NCBI GenBank assembly: GCA_943789475.1
Contig: CALSUG010000003.1
Location: forward strand, 212,680 to 276,679
DNA: 64,000 nt
Reading direction: 5' to 3'
Source of the DNA: an uncultured Alphaproteobacteria bacterium
GTDB lineage: Bacteria > Pseudomonadota > Alphaproteobacteria > Micavibrionales > UBA1664
This document shows, piece after piece, positions 32,766 through 43,551 of this stretch (positions are counted from its first letter, which is position 1; each line of letters begins with the position of its first letter). A model generated the notes under the pieces. It saw only the letters and a list, made by a program, of their open reading frames with translations, was not told where the DNA came from and did not search any database. The position numbers were made by a program, and so were the translations under genes.

Positions 32766-32963
32766 ATGAATTATCTTTACGTTCAAATTGATGGTCAGGA
32801 TCATGTCTGTGTCCATAAAGCCAATGATCCCGTTGCGGTAAAACCCGCAACAGATGGGATAGGTATGGCTTACAACCAAACCCAAATTAGAATTGAGCAA
32901 AAGCGTTTAAACGATCACCTTGAGGCAAAAGGTCTCAGCAATTACTCAATACGTATTCAGTAA
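32766..32963 (+). CDS. Small plus-strand protein (65 aa) inside tail module
   Basis: MNYLYVQIDGQDHVCVHKANDPVAVKPATDGIGMAYNQTQIRIEQKRLNDHLEAKGLSNYSIRIQ. Confidence 0.5.
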   Translation: MNYLYVQIDGQDHVCVHKANDPVAVKPATDGIGMAYNQTQIRIEQKRLNDHLEAKGLSNYSIRIQ

Positions 32964-32964
32964 A

Positions 32965-35949
32965 TTATCGCAAGCTTCCAGCCGCAGGATTAAGGCCATA
33001 ACGTCTTTCTAATGTCGGGGCTAACCCTTCACCACGCGAAACATTCCGATTCATCTTGTTTTCAATTTCTTCAACGATGATATTAAGGTCGATACCACCC
33101 GATCCGTCCCTTTGGACATCCGCACGAGCCGTTGTACCAGAGGCATAATTGTGAACATTCACGGAAACATTAGCCCCACTATTCATTGCGCCGCCGAGTA
33201 ATTTCATCTGTCCGGGTGTAAAAACCGCTTCACCCTTTTTAGCGATAATCGGCACTTCATCACCAACAAGACCACCTGTATGGAATTTAGGTGCGCCTAA
33301 AAATACGGATGGCGAAGCAACTTTGGATGACAAATTATCAGACCCAATCACACCACCCGTATGAGCAGTGGCAAACAGATCACCAAAGAAACTTCCTGCA
33401 AAATCACCAAGAGCGTTTGATAAAGGCTTGGTCACCGTGGATTGGATTTGCATCCGAACCATGTCGGAAATAATAGAATCCGCGAGCGATTTAAAATCTA
33501 ACTTCCCTGTTTGAACAAATCCAACCAGCGCCTCTTCTATACCCTGAAAAGCATTGGTCACTAAATCTTCCATGGATGAGGCCATATCATTGGCTTCATC
33601 ACGAACCGACATCATGCCGCGTTTAAGACCAGCCTCCCAATTGGTGGCATTTTGCAAATCGTCATCGCGCGCTTTAGCGACCATGTCTTGATAAACAAAT
33701 TCGACTTGGGTCGCAAAATCTTGATAGCCAGCTTTCGTGCTGTCTAAACCACCAAGGGCTTCCTCGCGCCATGTCCGCGCCTTTTCAATGGCGGCCCCGA
33801 GTGAATCGGATAATTCATAATATTTATCACGAACATCCTCAACAATTTCACGGCGTTTTTCTTGTGCCTTTTCACCAGCGCGGATTGAATCTTGGTAAGA
33901 TTTCTCGGATGTTTGCAGGTTATAAATATCCGCAACAAGATTTTTAACCTCTGCCGCATATTCGTGATGTTCATCCGATTGTTGACCCGTTAAATTCAAC
34001 CCCAATTGGCGCAGTGCTTGATCTTGTTCATTGGTAATCATCGCCTGTTTTAATGCAGCATTGCCTTGTGACCTTGCACGGTTTAATCGTTGTAAGGCGT
34101 TTTCTTCCACCTGTAATTCCAATATGCGTTTTTGTATTTTTGCACGTTCCTTATCAGAGAATGCAGGCACAGCCTGTGTTTCAGTCACTGGGTTTTGATT
34201 AGGCGAACTTAAATCAGCCTGTGGCTGTGGGTTGCGAATGTTATCCAACGCGGCGGCGGCACGTTTTGCCGCGAGTTCTGCCGCCATTAATGCATGCACT
34301 TGGCTTTGAATATCTTCGGCTTGTTCTCCGAATTCAGGATATTTTGTCGCCAGTTTAAACAGGGCTTCTGAATATCGCTCTGCAGATATCTTGCCCGAAT
34401 TAAACGCCGTTCTAATTTGGTATAATTCACCTTCGAGATCTGTTCCAGCGCGTAAAAATTGATCCCAAAACCCGCCAATGCCACCCGTGCGAAGTTGCTT
34501 TTGTAAGGCTTCAATATTGCCTTTGGCAGTCTCTAATTGCTTTGTAAAACGATAAACACTTTCAGTTTCAGTGAGGGCTTGTGTGGCATCCTCCGCCGCA
34601 TCCGTTGTTTCTTTGAGTTGTTTTTTAATTTCTTTTAATTCTTCGGCATGATCATTAGCGGCTTTGCGTGCAACATCATGTCCCGATGCCAATTTTAAAA
34701 TGGCAACGCCTGCAAGAACCGCCACACCAACAGGGCCACCCACCAACATCAAAGCAGATCGAAACCCAATCATGGCGATAGAGGCCAGTTTTGTTGCTGC
34801 CTCCACGGCAATTAAACGTGCAGCAAAGCCCGTTGATAATGTATTGGCCAGCTGTAATCCAAAGATCAATCCGGCATTTCCTGTGAGTGATGTGTTGAGA
34901 AGCGCAACACCGCCAGCAACCGTTCTGGCAAGAATTAAACCACCAATGGCTGTTACGGCCATGTCCGCATTTTCAACCAAAAACGCCAAACCTTCGGCTG
35001 TTGTTGCAATCACATTGCCGAGTGTTTCACCAAGCTCACGCGCGGCATTTTGAATGGCTGGATCATTCAATGTATCGGTTAATGTTCGATACCCTTCGGT
35101 CATACCATCAATAAATCCACCAGCGGCGATGGAACGCTCAATTTCTAAAATCGTATTATTAAATCGGTTTAATTCTGCTCTGGCATTTTGGGAAGCGACA
35201 GGAACACCACCACCGAATGTCTTGCGAATTTCTGCCGCAAATTTAGGCAGAAAGTCTTCGGCGATGACTTTTCCTTGCTCTAACATTTTATCAAGCTCGG
35301 CAGTCGTTATACCCATCCCCCGTGCTGCCAATTGGAATGCACCATATAATCGCTCACCCAATTGCCCACGCAACTCTTCTGCTTGCACCTTTCCTTTGGA
35401 CATGACTTGCGTAATGGCACGAATAGCCCCATTGGTTTGATCGGTTGATAATTGTAAAACAGTCGCCGCTTCACCAATGGCCGTGAAGATATCTCGCGTG
35501 GCTTGCCCCTCTAATGTTGTGCCTTTGGCAGCCGCGGTAATCTGCATATATGATTTTGAAATCTCAAGTAAATTTAAACCAAGACGCTCGGATTCACTCT
35601 CTAGAAAGGCCATTTCATCGGCGGCAGATTTTGACGATCCTGTAATGGATACCAACGCCGTATTAACACCCTGAAAGGCCATCCCTGTTTCATTGATAGA
35701 TCGCGCAGAATTAAATAATCCTGTTAACCCAGCATAGGCGGCAACCAAACCCACAGCCTGACGAAAGACATTATTGAGCGCACGGGCTGTTGTATCAACG
35801 GCTTTTAATCCAGTATTGGCAGGGGCAGTTGAAACGGTAATTTTGCGAAAGGCTTTCTCACCTTTATTACCGATTTGATCAAATTGTGCTTCGACTTTTT
35901 GACCATCAACCACCGCCAAGCGGATCGACATTGTTTTTTGTGAACGCAT
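32965..35949 (-). CDS. Tail tape measure protein
   Basis: 994 aa; N-terminal TMP pattern (NALVSITGSSKSAADEMAFLESESERLGLNLLEISKSYMQITAAAKGT), hydrophobic middle. Confidence 0.9.
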   Translation of the reverse strand: MRSQKTMSIRLAVVDGQKVEAQFDQIGNKGEKAFRKITVSTAPANTGLKAVDTTARALNNVFRQAVGLVAAYAGLTGLFNSARSINETGMAFQGVNTALVSITGSSKSAADEMAFLESESERLGLNLLEISKSYMQITAAAKGTTLEGQATRDIFTAIGEAATVLQLSTDQTNGAIRAITQVMSKGKVQAEELRGQLGERLYGAFQLAARGMGITTAELDKMLEQGKVIAEDFLPKFAAEIRKTFGGGVPVASQNARAELNRFNNTILEIERSIAAGGFIDGMTEGYRTLTDTLNDPAIQNAARELGETLGNVIATTAEGLAFLVENADMAVTAIGGLILARTVAGGVALLNTSLTGNAGLIFGLQLANTLSTGFAARLIAVEAATKLASIAMIGFRSALMLVGGPVGVAVLAGVAILKLASGHDVARKAANDHAEELKEIKKQLKETTDAAEDATQALTETESVYRFTKQLETAKGNIEALQKQLRTGGIGGFWDQFLRAGTDLEGELYQIRTAFNSGKISAERYSEALFKLATKYPEFGEQAEDIQSQVHALMAAELAAKRAAAALDNIRNPQPQADLSSPNQNPVTETQAVPAFSDKERAKIQKRILELQVEENALQRLNRARSQGNAALKQAMITNEQDQALRQLGLNLTGQQSDEHHEYAAEVKNLVADIYNLQTSEKSYQDSIRAGEKAQEKRREIVEDVRDKYYELSDSLGAAIEKARTWREEALGGLDSTKAGYQDFATQVEFVYQDMVAKARDDDLQNATNWEAGLKRGMMSVRDEANDMASSMEDLVTNAFQGIEEALVGFVQTGKLDFKSLADSIISDMVRMQIQSTVTKPLSNALGDFAGSFFGDLFATAHTGGVIGSDNLSSKVASPSVFLGAPKFHTGGLVGDEVPIIAKKGEAVFTPGQMKLLGGAMNSGANVSVNVHNYASGTTARADVQRDGSGGIDLNIIVEEIENKMNRNVSRGEGLAPTLERRYGLNPAAGSLR

Positions 35950-36020
35950 AAATTCGTTTTTCCATTAAAAACCCCCTCTAAAAGAGGGGGTGAAATTAAG
36001 TATTTAGGTTGTTTTAAAAT

Positions 36021-37271
36021 CTAATTGATATTGATGCTCAAAATAATCTCTTGCCAGTCATCAATCTCAGAACAGAATACATTTGCTGTTATCTGAGATA
36101 TTCCTACAGGAGCATCAGGTGCGGCTAACAAATAAAATTCGTTTTTTTCTTTTCTTATATTATGCTTATGTAGCAAGCTGTCAGCCCAAAATTTCACCAT
36201 ATTATCTTTGAGATAGCATGCTGATGTAGCGTTTACTGTCGAAACATCTAAAGCATGGATATTAGGCAGTTCAAGAAAATCTAAACTAATACCCTCCATG
36301 AAACTCTTTCTCTTGGGTACTTTAGGAGTTGGTAGTTCAGGAATGAAATTTTTAACTGGGTATTCCTCAAAAGCAATGATCCACTGAGGAAGGTTGATTT
36401 CAATCCTGATATCTGTTGCTTTCAAATTACCGATATTTTCTACATAAAGAGTAACTCTTTTGGCTTTATTAAGATTATTGAAAAAAACATCACTTTTTGT
36501 AATTTCAACATGGCTTCTTTCTTCTAAAAATTTTTCAGCTTCTTGTAGATATTTAATTCTTTTTTTATTCCATTCAGGATCAAAATCACCATCCGTTTTT
36601 TTTATTTTTTCGATATCCTCTTCAACTAATTTTGTTAATGGTTGTGGCTGTGTCGATTTTTCAAGCGTAATAGTTTGAGAAGTTACATTGTCTGAAGGCT
36701 CTCCATTTTGTTCACCAAAGCTCCATTTAGTTGATATTAGTGGCGTTTTTATATCAGAAGAATTCAATTTTCCATGTTTTATAAGCTCTATTAGTTTTTT
36801 GCCAAAATGCTTCGATAGATTGTTTCTGCACTCTGATTTAGTATCATCTTGTTTAAGCGAATATTTAATTTGCCTATGCTGGCGAATATCAAAAGGTAAA
36901 TCTTCATCAGTTCCATAAACTTCATTGCAAAAAAGAATAATCCTATCCCAACCCAATAACGCTATAGCGTACCCTAACTCTAACATTACGTTAGGGTTAG
37001 GAGAAAGCCTCTGAGCCTTATGTTTATCTCCAGTCACTATAGAAATATCAGCGACAAACGCATCACTTTTTTTTATTTTTTCAATGAGTGCTTGAGTAAT
37101 ATTAGGAGAACCTGGAACATTTTTTGTATCTCTATCAATACTAGGTTCTAGTTCATAGTTATCACTTTCATTGAAATTTTTTATTGATTTTTCGATAACA
37201 CTCTCTATAAAACCCCTGTTTGTGTTATTAGGTAAGTCAGATTGCCACGAGTAGAATATTGTATATTTCAT
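36021..37271 (-). CDS. TIR-like predicted nucleotide-binding/NADase-type protein (moron)
   Basis: KYTIFYSWQSDLPNNTNRGFI...PSIDRDTKNVPGSPNITQALIEKIKKSDAFVADISIV...NPNVMLELGYAIALLG. Confidence 0.75.
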   Translation of the reverse strand: MKYTIFYSWQSDLPNNTNRGFIESVIEKSIKNFNESDNYELEPSIDRDTKNVPGSPNITQALIEKIKKSDAFVADISIVTGDKHKAQRLSPNPNVMLELGYAIALLGWDRIILFCNEVYGTDEDLPFDIRQHRQIKYSLKQDDTKSECRNNLSKHFGKKLIELIKHGKLNSSDIKTPLISTKWSFGEQNGEPSDNVTSQTITLEKSTQPQPLTKLVEEDIEKIKKTDGDFDPEWNKKRIKYLQEAEKFLEERSHVEITKSDVFFNNLNKAKRVTLYVENIGNLKATDIRIEINLPQWIIAFEEYPVKNFIPELPTPKVPKRKSFMEGISLDFLELPNIHALDVSTVNATSACYLKDNMVKFWADSLLHKHNIRKEKNEFYLLAAPDAPVGISQITANVFCSEIDDWQEIILSININ

Positions 37272-37335
37272 AAGGATAACAATACGTATTGAACGCTTAA
37301 TAAACAAGTAAAGCCACCTATTATTACACACATAA

Positions 37336-37695
37336 TTATGTCGGTTTCTTCAAAAGAGCGTGTGTCACACCACGGGCGATGGCTGGAAGGAATTCACCCA
37401 TGGCGCGACGGTCATAATCCATCACCTGTGCAAGGGACAAGGCATCAGGTAATGGAAAATCGTTTCTAATTTGCGGTGCAATTTTGGTCGCAATATCCCA
37501 CGCTTGAAAACCTTCTAGGCTTTTTGGGCTGTTTTCTTCGAACGGACATTCTTTGCAGATTTCGGGGCAGTTTTGGCAGTAGGTTGCGCCGTCTCCGAAG
37601 TGCCATTCGGCGCGGCGCTCAAGTCTTTTTTTTCGGCTTCGATCAACTCCCTCACACCTGTATATTGCTGTGAAAAACTGGCGGCAATTGACCAA
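37336..37695 (-). CDS. Tail assembly chaperone T-like extension (expressed by -1 frameshift)
   Basis: Overlaps 37515-38045 in the -1 frame; shared A8 slippery run at 37626-37633. Confidence 0.75.
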   Translation of the reverse strand: MVNCRQFFTAIYRCEGVDRSRKKRLERRAEWHFGDGATYCQNCPEICKECPFEENSPKSLEGFQAWDIATKIAPQIRNDFPLPDALSLAQVMDYDRRAMGEFLPAIARGVTHALLKKPT

Positions 37696-38045
37696 AACCC
37701 CGTCATTAACTCATCAATTTTCTCAGAAGTGACAGGGGCTTTATCCTCGCCATCGGCTTCCAATATGCCCTCCCAATCAATAATCGCTGATCGCGCCAAT
37801 CCCCGAGCAAGATACTCCTCAGCCAGCGCCTCACGAATTTCAGAATTTTCAACATCAGGAAGATCGTCCAAAGATGCACCGATCTCTTTACGTTTACGAT
37901 ATTCCTCACCAATATCCTGCAATCGTTTATTCATGAAAGCACGCGCCGCATAAAATATCGGACTGTTACAAGGGTGGACTTGAACGCGAACACCAAGCCC
38001 AAGTTCAATCCAATAGGGTTCAGTTTGTATATTCAATTTAAGCAT
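37515..38045 (-). CDS. Tail assembly chaperone (gpG-like)
   Basis: Position between tail tube and tape measure; slippery GA-A-AAA-AAA-G (A AAA AAA heptamer). Confidence 0.8.
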   Translation of the reverse strand: MLKLNIQTEPYWIELGLGVRVQVHPCNSPIFYAARAFMNKRLQDIGEEYRKRKEIGASLDDLPDVENSEIREALAEEYLARGLARSAIIDWEGILEADGEDKAPVTSEKIDELMTGFWSIAASFSQQYTGVRELIEAEKKDLSAAPNGTSETAQPTAKTAPKSAKNVRSKKTAQKA

Positions 38046-38047
38046 AA

Positions 38048-38989
38048 TTAATAATTCTCCACATCGTTGGTTAGAATTGCGGTGATCATATTGCCCAGCG
38101 CAGGGTCTTTTGATCCTTGATAATCGTAGGACGCTTCAATTCCCCCGGGGCCAGAGACTGATCGTTTCGGTTTTGGTAAAAACACACGGTGACATGTCAA
38201 AACAAGCGAACGGTCACCATCAATTTTATAGGCAAATTCGAGATCAATCGGTGTGCCTGACCGCGCCGCATCCATCAATGCATTATCAGCATAGCGCACG
38301 GCAATATTACCACTTAAGGACGCAACACCCGGGTCAACACCATCAATCTTTCCATCATCGCGGATGGTTTCGATTTTTTCTAAATTATTACTATAGGTCA
38401 GTGAGGCCGATGTGACATTGGCCAAAACCGTTCCACCTTGTTTGATTGATCCTTGGAATTGAGAAAATTTCGTGTAATCCAGCTGGTCAGGGTTATTGAC
38501 GAATGTTGAATTTTGCGGTGTTTCGCTTTGTCCAATCAAACTGATTGTTGTTTGCGCTTCACCAGATCTCGCAAAATTAAACGCGATGCTGTTCGCCCGT
38601 ACGCCTGTAAACATCGGATAATCAGGAATTTCAGGCATGCCTTTTTCAGTTGAAAGGCTTGGCAAACTGGTCGCACCAGATTTAAATTCATGGGCATATG
38701 GTCCAGCACCTGTTGTTGTCGGATCACCAAAAACGGCCTTCAACCAAAAGCCGATATTACGGAGATCAACAGGAACGACAATGTCACCATCAACATTGAT
38801 CACATCTTGGAATGGTTCGGTGGGATCACGTCCCAAACCAAGGACATTTGATTCAATCAAGCCTTGGGATGAATCCAAATCATTCGATGTAAATGGCACT
38901 TGAAAAAAATCTTCGAGATTTGGGATGACACCATAAGTGGCTTCAAATCCAATTAACATTCTGGCATTCCAGCCATAAGCACGAGACAT
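38048..38989 (-). CDS. Phage tail tube protein
   Basis: Tail tube-like sequence, position. Confidence 0.8.
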   Translation of the reverse strand: MSRAYGWNARMLIGFEATYGVIPNLEDFFQVPFTSNDLDSSQGLIESNVLGLGRDPTEPFQDVINVDGDIVVPVDLRNIGFWLKAVFGDPTTTGAGPYAHEFKSGATSLPSLSTEKGMPEIPDYPMFTGVRANSIAFNFARSGEAQTTISLIGQSETPQNSTFVNNPDQLDYTKFSQFQGSIKQGGTVLANVTSASLTYSNNLEKIETIRDDGKIDGVDPGVASLSGNIAVRYADNALMDAARSGTPIDLEFAYKIDGDRSLVLTCHRVFLPKPKRSVSGPGGIEASYDYQGSKDPALGNMITAILTNDVENY

Positions 38990-39001
38990 ATGTTTTCTCC
39001 T

Positions 39002-39451
39002 TTAAAGTAGTGGGTTGAGTGTTGAGTATTCTAAAAAGACAGGCACAAGCGCCGCCTTGATTGCTGAAACACCATCGGGCGCTTCAACAAGAATTTCAGG
39101 TGTTCCGACATGCAGATAATCGACATGATCGGAGAGTTGGATATAACTGGTGATCGGCTCTGTTAAAATTTGACCAATTTGCACCATGAGCTGATCCAGT
39201 TTTTGATCGCGTGTTTCAGGATCGGAATTTTGAATCATCACTTCCAATTCAACGGCATGGGCGTAATGGTAGCGCGTGGGTGATAATGTAATTTCAGGCT
39301 CACCGATATCGCCATCACGCATAATCACCAATCCACCTTTTGGTATTTTGGTGGGGAATGGCTCATTACGGCACACTTGCACATTGACTAAATCTTGCTT
39401 CAGCCATAAAAAAAGCCCCTGCAGGGCTTGTTCACGTTTTGATAATGTCAT
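39002..39451 (-). CDS. Tail terminator-like protein
   Basis: Synteny; HAVELEVMIQNSDPETRDQKLDQLMVQIGQ. Confidence 0.6.
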   Translation of the reverse strand: MTLSKREQALQGLFLWLKQDLVNVQVCRNEPFPTKIPKGGLVIMRDGDIGEPEITLSPTRYHYAHAVELEVMIQNSDPETRDQKLDQLMVQIGQILTEPITSYIQLSDHVDYLHVGTPEILVEAPDGVSAIKAALVPVFLEYSTLNPLL

Positions 39452-40111
39452 TTAATCTCGCCAGTGTTTCAAAATATATTCAGGGATACGCCCGTTCCAT
39501 TTTTTAGCTTGATCATAAAATGAGAGATGCTTTGGCATTTTCACCTGTGGTACGAGCCAGAACATCACAACGCTTGTAAGACCGCGACCAGTTTTTAAGG
39601 TGCGATTACTCGCTTTTCTAAATCCACTTAATTCACCTGTTTTGCGCCTATAGGATGGTTGATGATCTTTCGCCACCAAGAGCGATGGACCATTGGCACG
39701 ATAGACAAATTGCAACCGTATGCCCTTGGCTTTTTCTAAATTTCCGGGTGTTGTCTTTTTCCCCATCACACGTTTTGGCGCATTCGGGGTTGGAATGGCC
39801 AACCAAAATCCGTCCGTGGATCGGATCACAGACCCTTTCTCAAATCCCTCCATGATCTTGCTGGCCTTGGTGTAAACAACGCCAGCCGCACGCGTTGAAA
39901 CTTGCCCCCTTGGATAAACCGCATCACGCCACGTATTGGCAAGACGTTGACCAAGGCCAGCGGATAAAACCTGACGTCTCATTGTCATTTTTAATCCGTC
40001 AGTGGCTTCTCCAACCGCAAATTTAACCGCACGTTCGGCACGTCGATATTCATCGCGCATGTGTTTTTTTAAATCGCCTTTAAGGGCTGCTTTCAGTCTC
40101 ATACGCTTCAA
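39452..40111 (-). CDS. Minor tail/neck protein
   Basis: Synteny between head-tail joining and tail terminator genes. Confidence 0.55.
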   Translation of the reverse strand: MKRMRLKAALKGDLKKHMRDEYRRAERAVKFAVGEATDGLKMTMRRQVLSAGLGQRLANTWRDAVYPRGQVSTRAAGVVYTKASKIMEGFEKGSVIRSTDGFWLAIPTPNAPKRVMGKKTTPGNLEKAKGIRLQFVYRANGPSLLVAKDHQPSYRRKTGELSGFRKASNRTLKTGRGLTSVVMFWLVPQVKMPKHLSFYDQAKKWNGRIPEYILKHWRD

Positions 40112-40409
40112 CCCTTAAGGATAATTGATGTTGATCTTGGATGGGTTCACCTTGAACTTTGTACACACGATTATTGACCTGAATAATGTCCAATTGCTTT
40201 CCCGTTGGGATATCTTGTGGTCGTATATCAAACATTCGCGTTTCGCTATGAACACGGGTGTCTAATATATCAACGATCTCATCGGGAAATCTTGAAATCA
40301 CAGAGGTCGATATTTGTGTTCCGTCCCTGCAAACAAGAAGAGCCTGATCCGCAAATACACGAAACAGGCTCTCTATGCTTTGAGCAGCTATCGCTTGAAA
40401 TCTGCTCAT
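40080..40409 (-). CDS. Head-tail joining protein
   Basis: Synteny; QDIPTGKQLDIIQVNNRVYKVQGEPIQDQHQLSLR. Confidence 0.5.
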   Translation of the reverse strand: MSRFQAIAAQSIESLFRVFADQALLVCRDGTQISTSVISRFPDEIVDILDTRVHSETRMFDIRPQDIPTGKQLDIIQVNNRVYKVQGEPIQDQHQLSLRVEAYETESSP

Positions 40410-40774
40410 GAGGCGTTGACCTCACGATCTTTTTGGAATTGTTCCCAAGCTTTGTCACGCATGTCAGCTGAGATATTTTCCTCCAATAAGGATTCAATCA
40501 CATCAACCTTTGGTGATCCATCCTTGGTAAAATCTTTTTCAGGATCGAGCATTTCAATGGCTTCGATAATATCCTCAAGCGATGGCCCTGTATTCGTTTC
40601 AACAACAGATGTTGCATCGCTTTTAGAATTGTCATCCTCAGACAAACTGCCTGTGGTCGCGGCAAAGCCTCGGGCAATGAGGGTTTTCGCCTCATCACTA
40701 TCAAGGTTAATGACTGTTCCTGGCTTCACAGTTTCACCATCGGCGTGGAGTGTAATAAGTGCTGTAATTTGCAT
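40406..40774 (-). CDS. Phage head-associated hypothetical protein
   Basis: Intact ORF in head module. Confidence 0.45.
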   Translation of the reverse strand: MQITALITLHADGETVKPGTVINLDSDEAKTLIARGFAATTGSLSEDDNSKSDATSVVETNTGPSLEDIIEAIEMLDPEKDFTKDGSPKVDVIESLLEENISADMRDKAWEQFQKDREVNAS

Positions 40775-40785
40775 GATGTTTCTCC

Positions 40786-41826
40786 TTATCGAACGGTTGC
40801 ACAAAATGATGCATTAGGGCGGTACGGCACAAGAAGTGGCGCAGATTGCAACAACAACCACCGCACCGCAGGGTCTTCCTCTAGCCATGATTTAGAGAAA
40901 TAACGCTGTGCGCGGTAATTGGCTTTTTCATCCAAGATCGAACCGTAACAGCGTGTCCCCTCAAGTTGGGATGTACTGCCAAGTAGAACCGTATAATCAG
41001 GAAGCAGTTTTTGTGTCTGATCTTGCTCATCCACATAGCGATCATTATAAATCCAAAAATCAAGATCACCGATTGAGCCAACATAACGCGCCAATTCATT
41101 CCCTTGACCAAAAGCAATCGGCCCCAGATTAATGCCAGCGTCATCACGAAGGCGGCGAATATCGAGTAATTTCTCAATTTTTTCATTTGATTTGAAAAGA
41201 CGCCACGCCTTGGTGTCCATGATCACAGTACGCGCAACCGCGCCTGATTTTTCTTGAACAGTGGCAACCCAATCCTCAAGGTCATCCAGTGGATTCACAG
41301 CCGCTTCACCCCATCGTGATGATCCAGCAAGCGCCACAGTTAATTCAGGATCACGTCCAAAATCAACAACGACAGTGGGGTAATTATCACCTTCAACGGT
41401 AATTTTACCCGTCCGCAATGCTTCAGATGCCATGACTTCTTCACGGCGTGTCAGGTTTTTCAACTGCTTCATCATCGTGCGATTGAGATTGGATTCAATG
41501 CGTTGTTGCGGTGTTAATGTGCCACCGATTTTTTCACCGATGGAGCGTTTAAGAGGGCGTAATGGATCAAACCGTCTTTTGTCTTTCGCATAAGCTGGTT
41601 TGAAACTCTTGGTCACATAACCTTCATCATCAACAACTTGTCCAGCAACAAGCGGTGAAACAAACGGTGTCAAACGCGGTTTTGATTTATCAATGTCGAA
41701 GTGAATTTCTTCGGATTCTTCGGTTTGTTCTGAGCCGAAAAATGAATCCAAAAGAAAGGAACTCGGACGATGTAAGTTTTCGATCACACGGGTCAAAACA
41801 TGGGTGCTGAAAATATCAACGGGCAT
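40786..41826 (-). CDS. Major capsid protein (lambda gpE family)
   Basis: gpE-like VGSIGDLDFWIYNDRYVDE...LLPDYTVLLGS; synteny. Confidence 0.85.
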   Translation of the reverse strand: MPVDIFSTHVLTRVIENLHRPSSFLLDSFFGSEQTEESEEIHFDIDKSKPRLTPFVSPLVAGQVVDDEGYVTKSFKPAYAKDKRRFDPLRPLKRSIGEKIGGTLTPQQRIESNLNRTMMKQLKNLTRREEVMASEALRTGKITVEGDNYPTVVVDFGRDPELTVALAGSSRWGEAAVNPLDDLEDWVATVQEKSGAVARTVIMDTKAWRLFKSNEKIEKLLDIRRLRDDAGINLGPIAFGQGNELARYVGSIGDLDFWIYNDRYVDEQDQTQKLLPDYTVLLGSTSQLEGTRCYGSILDEKANYRAQRYFSKSWLEEDPAVRWLLLQSAPLLVPYRPNASFCATVR

Positions 41827-41921
41827 GGGGTATTCTCCTTTGTATAAAATTTAGAATTAAGGTGTGTTAGGTGTTTAAAGTTAAATGGCTGCTTATAGTG
41901 CAACGCAAGAGAGCCTGTGGC

Positions 41922-42299
41922 TCACGCCGATAGATTTTGGCGTAAGTTAATGTTTTTACTACGAAGCGGTGTTGAAATGCTTTCAATCGTGTGACCAGCC
42001 CCAAGTTTTAAAGCCTTGGTGTTAAACTCACCGCTGAAATACACAACGGCTTGGGCATCGGCGGCTGAGGCATCAATGTCTTCGGCGAGAACCGCATCGG
42101 GAATTTCCGATCCATCAGCTGATGCGCTCAGGCTTAATGTAAACTTGCCACTGGCCGTGATTTTACCAAGGACTGCTCCTTTGGTGAGGTTTTGACCAGA
42201 GGCGATTGTGACCAATCGTTCAACGCGCGGAAATTCCCCTGCCAGTAAATTGCAGGGGATGTATTCGCCCTGATCATTAAATCCAGATGTTCGTGTCAT
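41922..42299 (-). CDS. Head decoration protein (gpD-like)
   Basis: FPRVERLVTIASGQNLTKGAVLGKITASGKFTLS. Confidence 0.8.
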   Translation of the reverse strand: MTRTSGFNDQGEYIPCNLLAGEFPRVERLVTIASGQNLTKGAVLGKITASGKFTLSLSASADGSEIPDAVLAEDIDASAADAQAVVYFSGEFNTKALKLGAGHTIESISTPLRSKNINLRQNLSA

Positions 42300-42360
42300 A
42301 GTTTTATTACTCCTATTTTTTGATTTGAAAGAAAGTTAGAAAGAAAAGAGGTTCACGCCC

Positions 42361-43551
42361 TTAACCCATATTGGCGATGCGTGCGGCTATCGCATTCACA
42401 TCATCCTCTGGAGTTTCATTATCGGGTTGAATGTCGGGATTTTTTGTCGCAGCCATTGCCGTTTCGAAATCACTAACACCAGCCTTCACATCAGGTGATG
42501 CACACGATAAAAGCTGTTTCGCCTCCATCGCGCTTAAGTCTGTTCCCATCGCAATTTCTTGTGCGAGTTTTTCACGGCCTTTGGCTTCATCCGACCCAAG
42601 AATATCTTCAAAGCGTTTACGTTCTTCCGCTTTTGCATCGGTTGTCATTTTGGTTACCAAATCAGGGTGATTGGCTTTTAATTCTTCGGGTGTCATGGAT
42701 AGGTTCTCCTTTTGGGTTGGGGTTGTAGATACAAAAATCCCCTCAGATTGAGGGGATGATGAAGAGGATAATTGTGTAATGAGATGTTCAAGTGATCCGA
42801 TACGATCTGCCATTCCTGCGGATACGGCCTGTTGACCAATCATTACATCGCCACCGCCATAATCGCTTAAAACTTTTGATGGATCGATATTGCGGTGGCG
42901 AGCAATTGTACTGATAAAAACATCGGCCATTGAATCCATGCGTGCTTGTAGCCGTGCATGACCTTCATCACTTTTTGGATCAAGGCGTTTATGGGGTGAT
43001 TGGGATGACACAATTTCAATGGCGTTATCGTCTTTATCGGCGCGATACATTCCAACGACACCAATTGATCCCAGCGCAGATGTTTCGGACACAACAATTT
43101 CATCAGCCGCAGATGCAATCCAATATGCACCCGATGCCGCATCTCCTGAGGCATAAGCAATAATTGGCTTTTTGCCTCTGGCCTCGTAAATCATGGATGA
43201 TAATTCGGACACACCGTTGACCTCACCACCGGGTGAATCAATGTCCAAAATGATGGCTTTGATAGACGTGTTATCCAACGCGGCTCTAAAATCTTTTGCA
43301 ATTAATTCATAACTGGTTGCACCACTAATGGATGTAAAGATATTGGCATAGCGAAATAACGGGCCAGCAACAGGCAAAATGGCAACACCATCACGTTCAA
43401 CAACATTGTAAGTGTTTTGTAATTCACGGCCTAATTTTGAAGCCACCGCTTCGGGTGTTTCATTTTCACGCGCGGCAATTTGTAAAATTGTGTGCATGGC
43501 TGTTTCTGTGATGGCCCACGGGTCACCTGTTATCCGATTCCATAGTCTCAT
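42361..43551 (-). CDS. S49 family capsid maturation protease/scaffold (gpC-like)
   Basis: ILDIDSPGGEVNGVSEL..., ASGDAASGAYWIASAADEIVVSETSALGSIGVV. Confidence 0.9.
   Translation of the reverse strand: MRLWNRITGDPWAITETAMHTILQIAARENETPEAVASKLGRELQNTYNVVERDGVAILPVAGPLFRYANIFTSISGATSYELIAKDFRAALDNTSIKAIILDIDSPGGEVNGVSELSSMIYEARGKKPIIAYASGDAASGAYWIASAADEIVVSETSALGSIGVVGMYRADKDDNAIEIVSSQSPHKRLDPKSDEGHARLQARMDSMADVFISTIARHRNIDPSKVLSDYGGGDVMIGQQAVSAGMADRIGSLEHLITQLSSSSSPQSEGIFVSTTPTQKENLSMTPEELKANHPDLVTKMTTDAKAEERKRFEDILGSDEAKGREKLAQEIAMGTDLSAMEAKQLLSCASPDVKAGVSDFETAMAATKNPDIQPDNETPEDDVNAIAARIANMG

Noticed and set aside
34664-35674. Plus-strand ORFs opposite the tape measure gene
   Set aside because: Shadow ORFs of a long well-supported minus-strand coding sequence.
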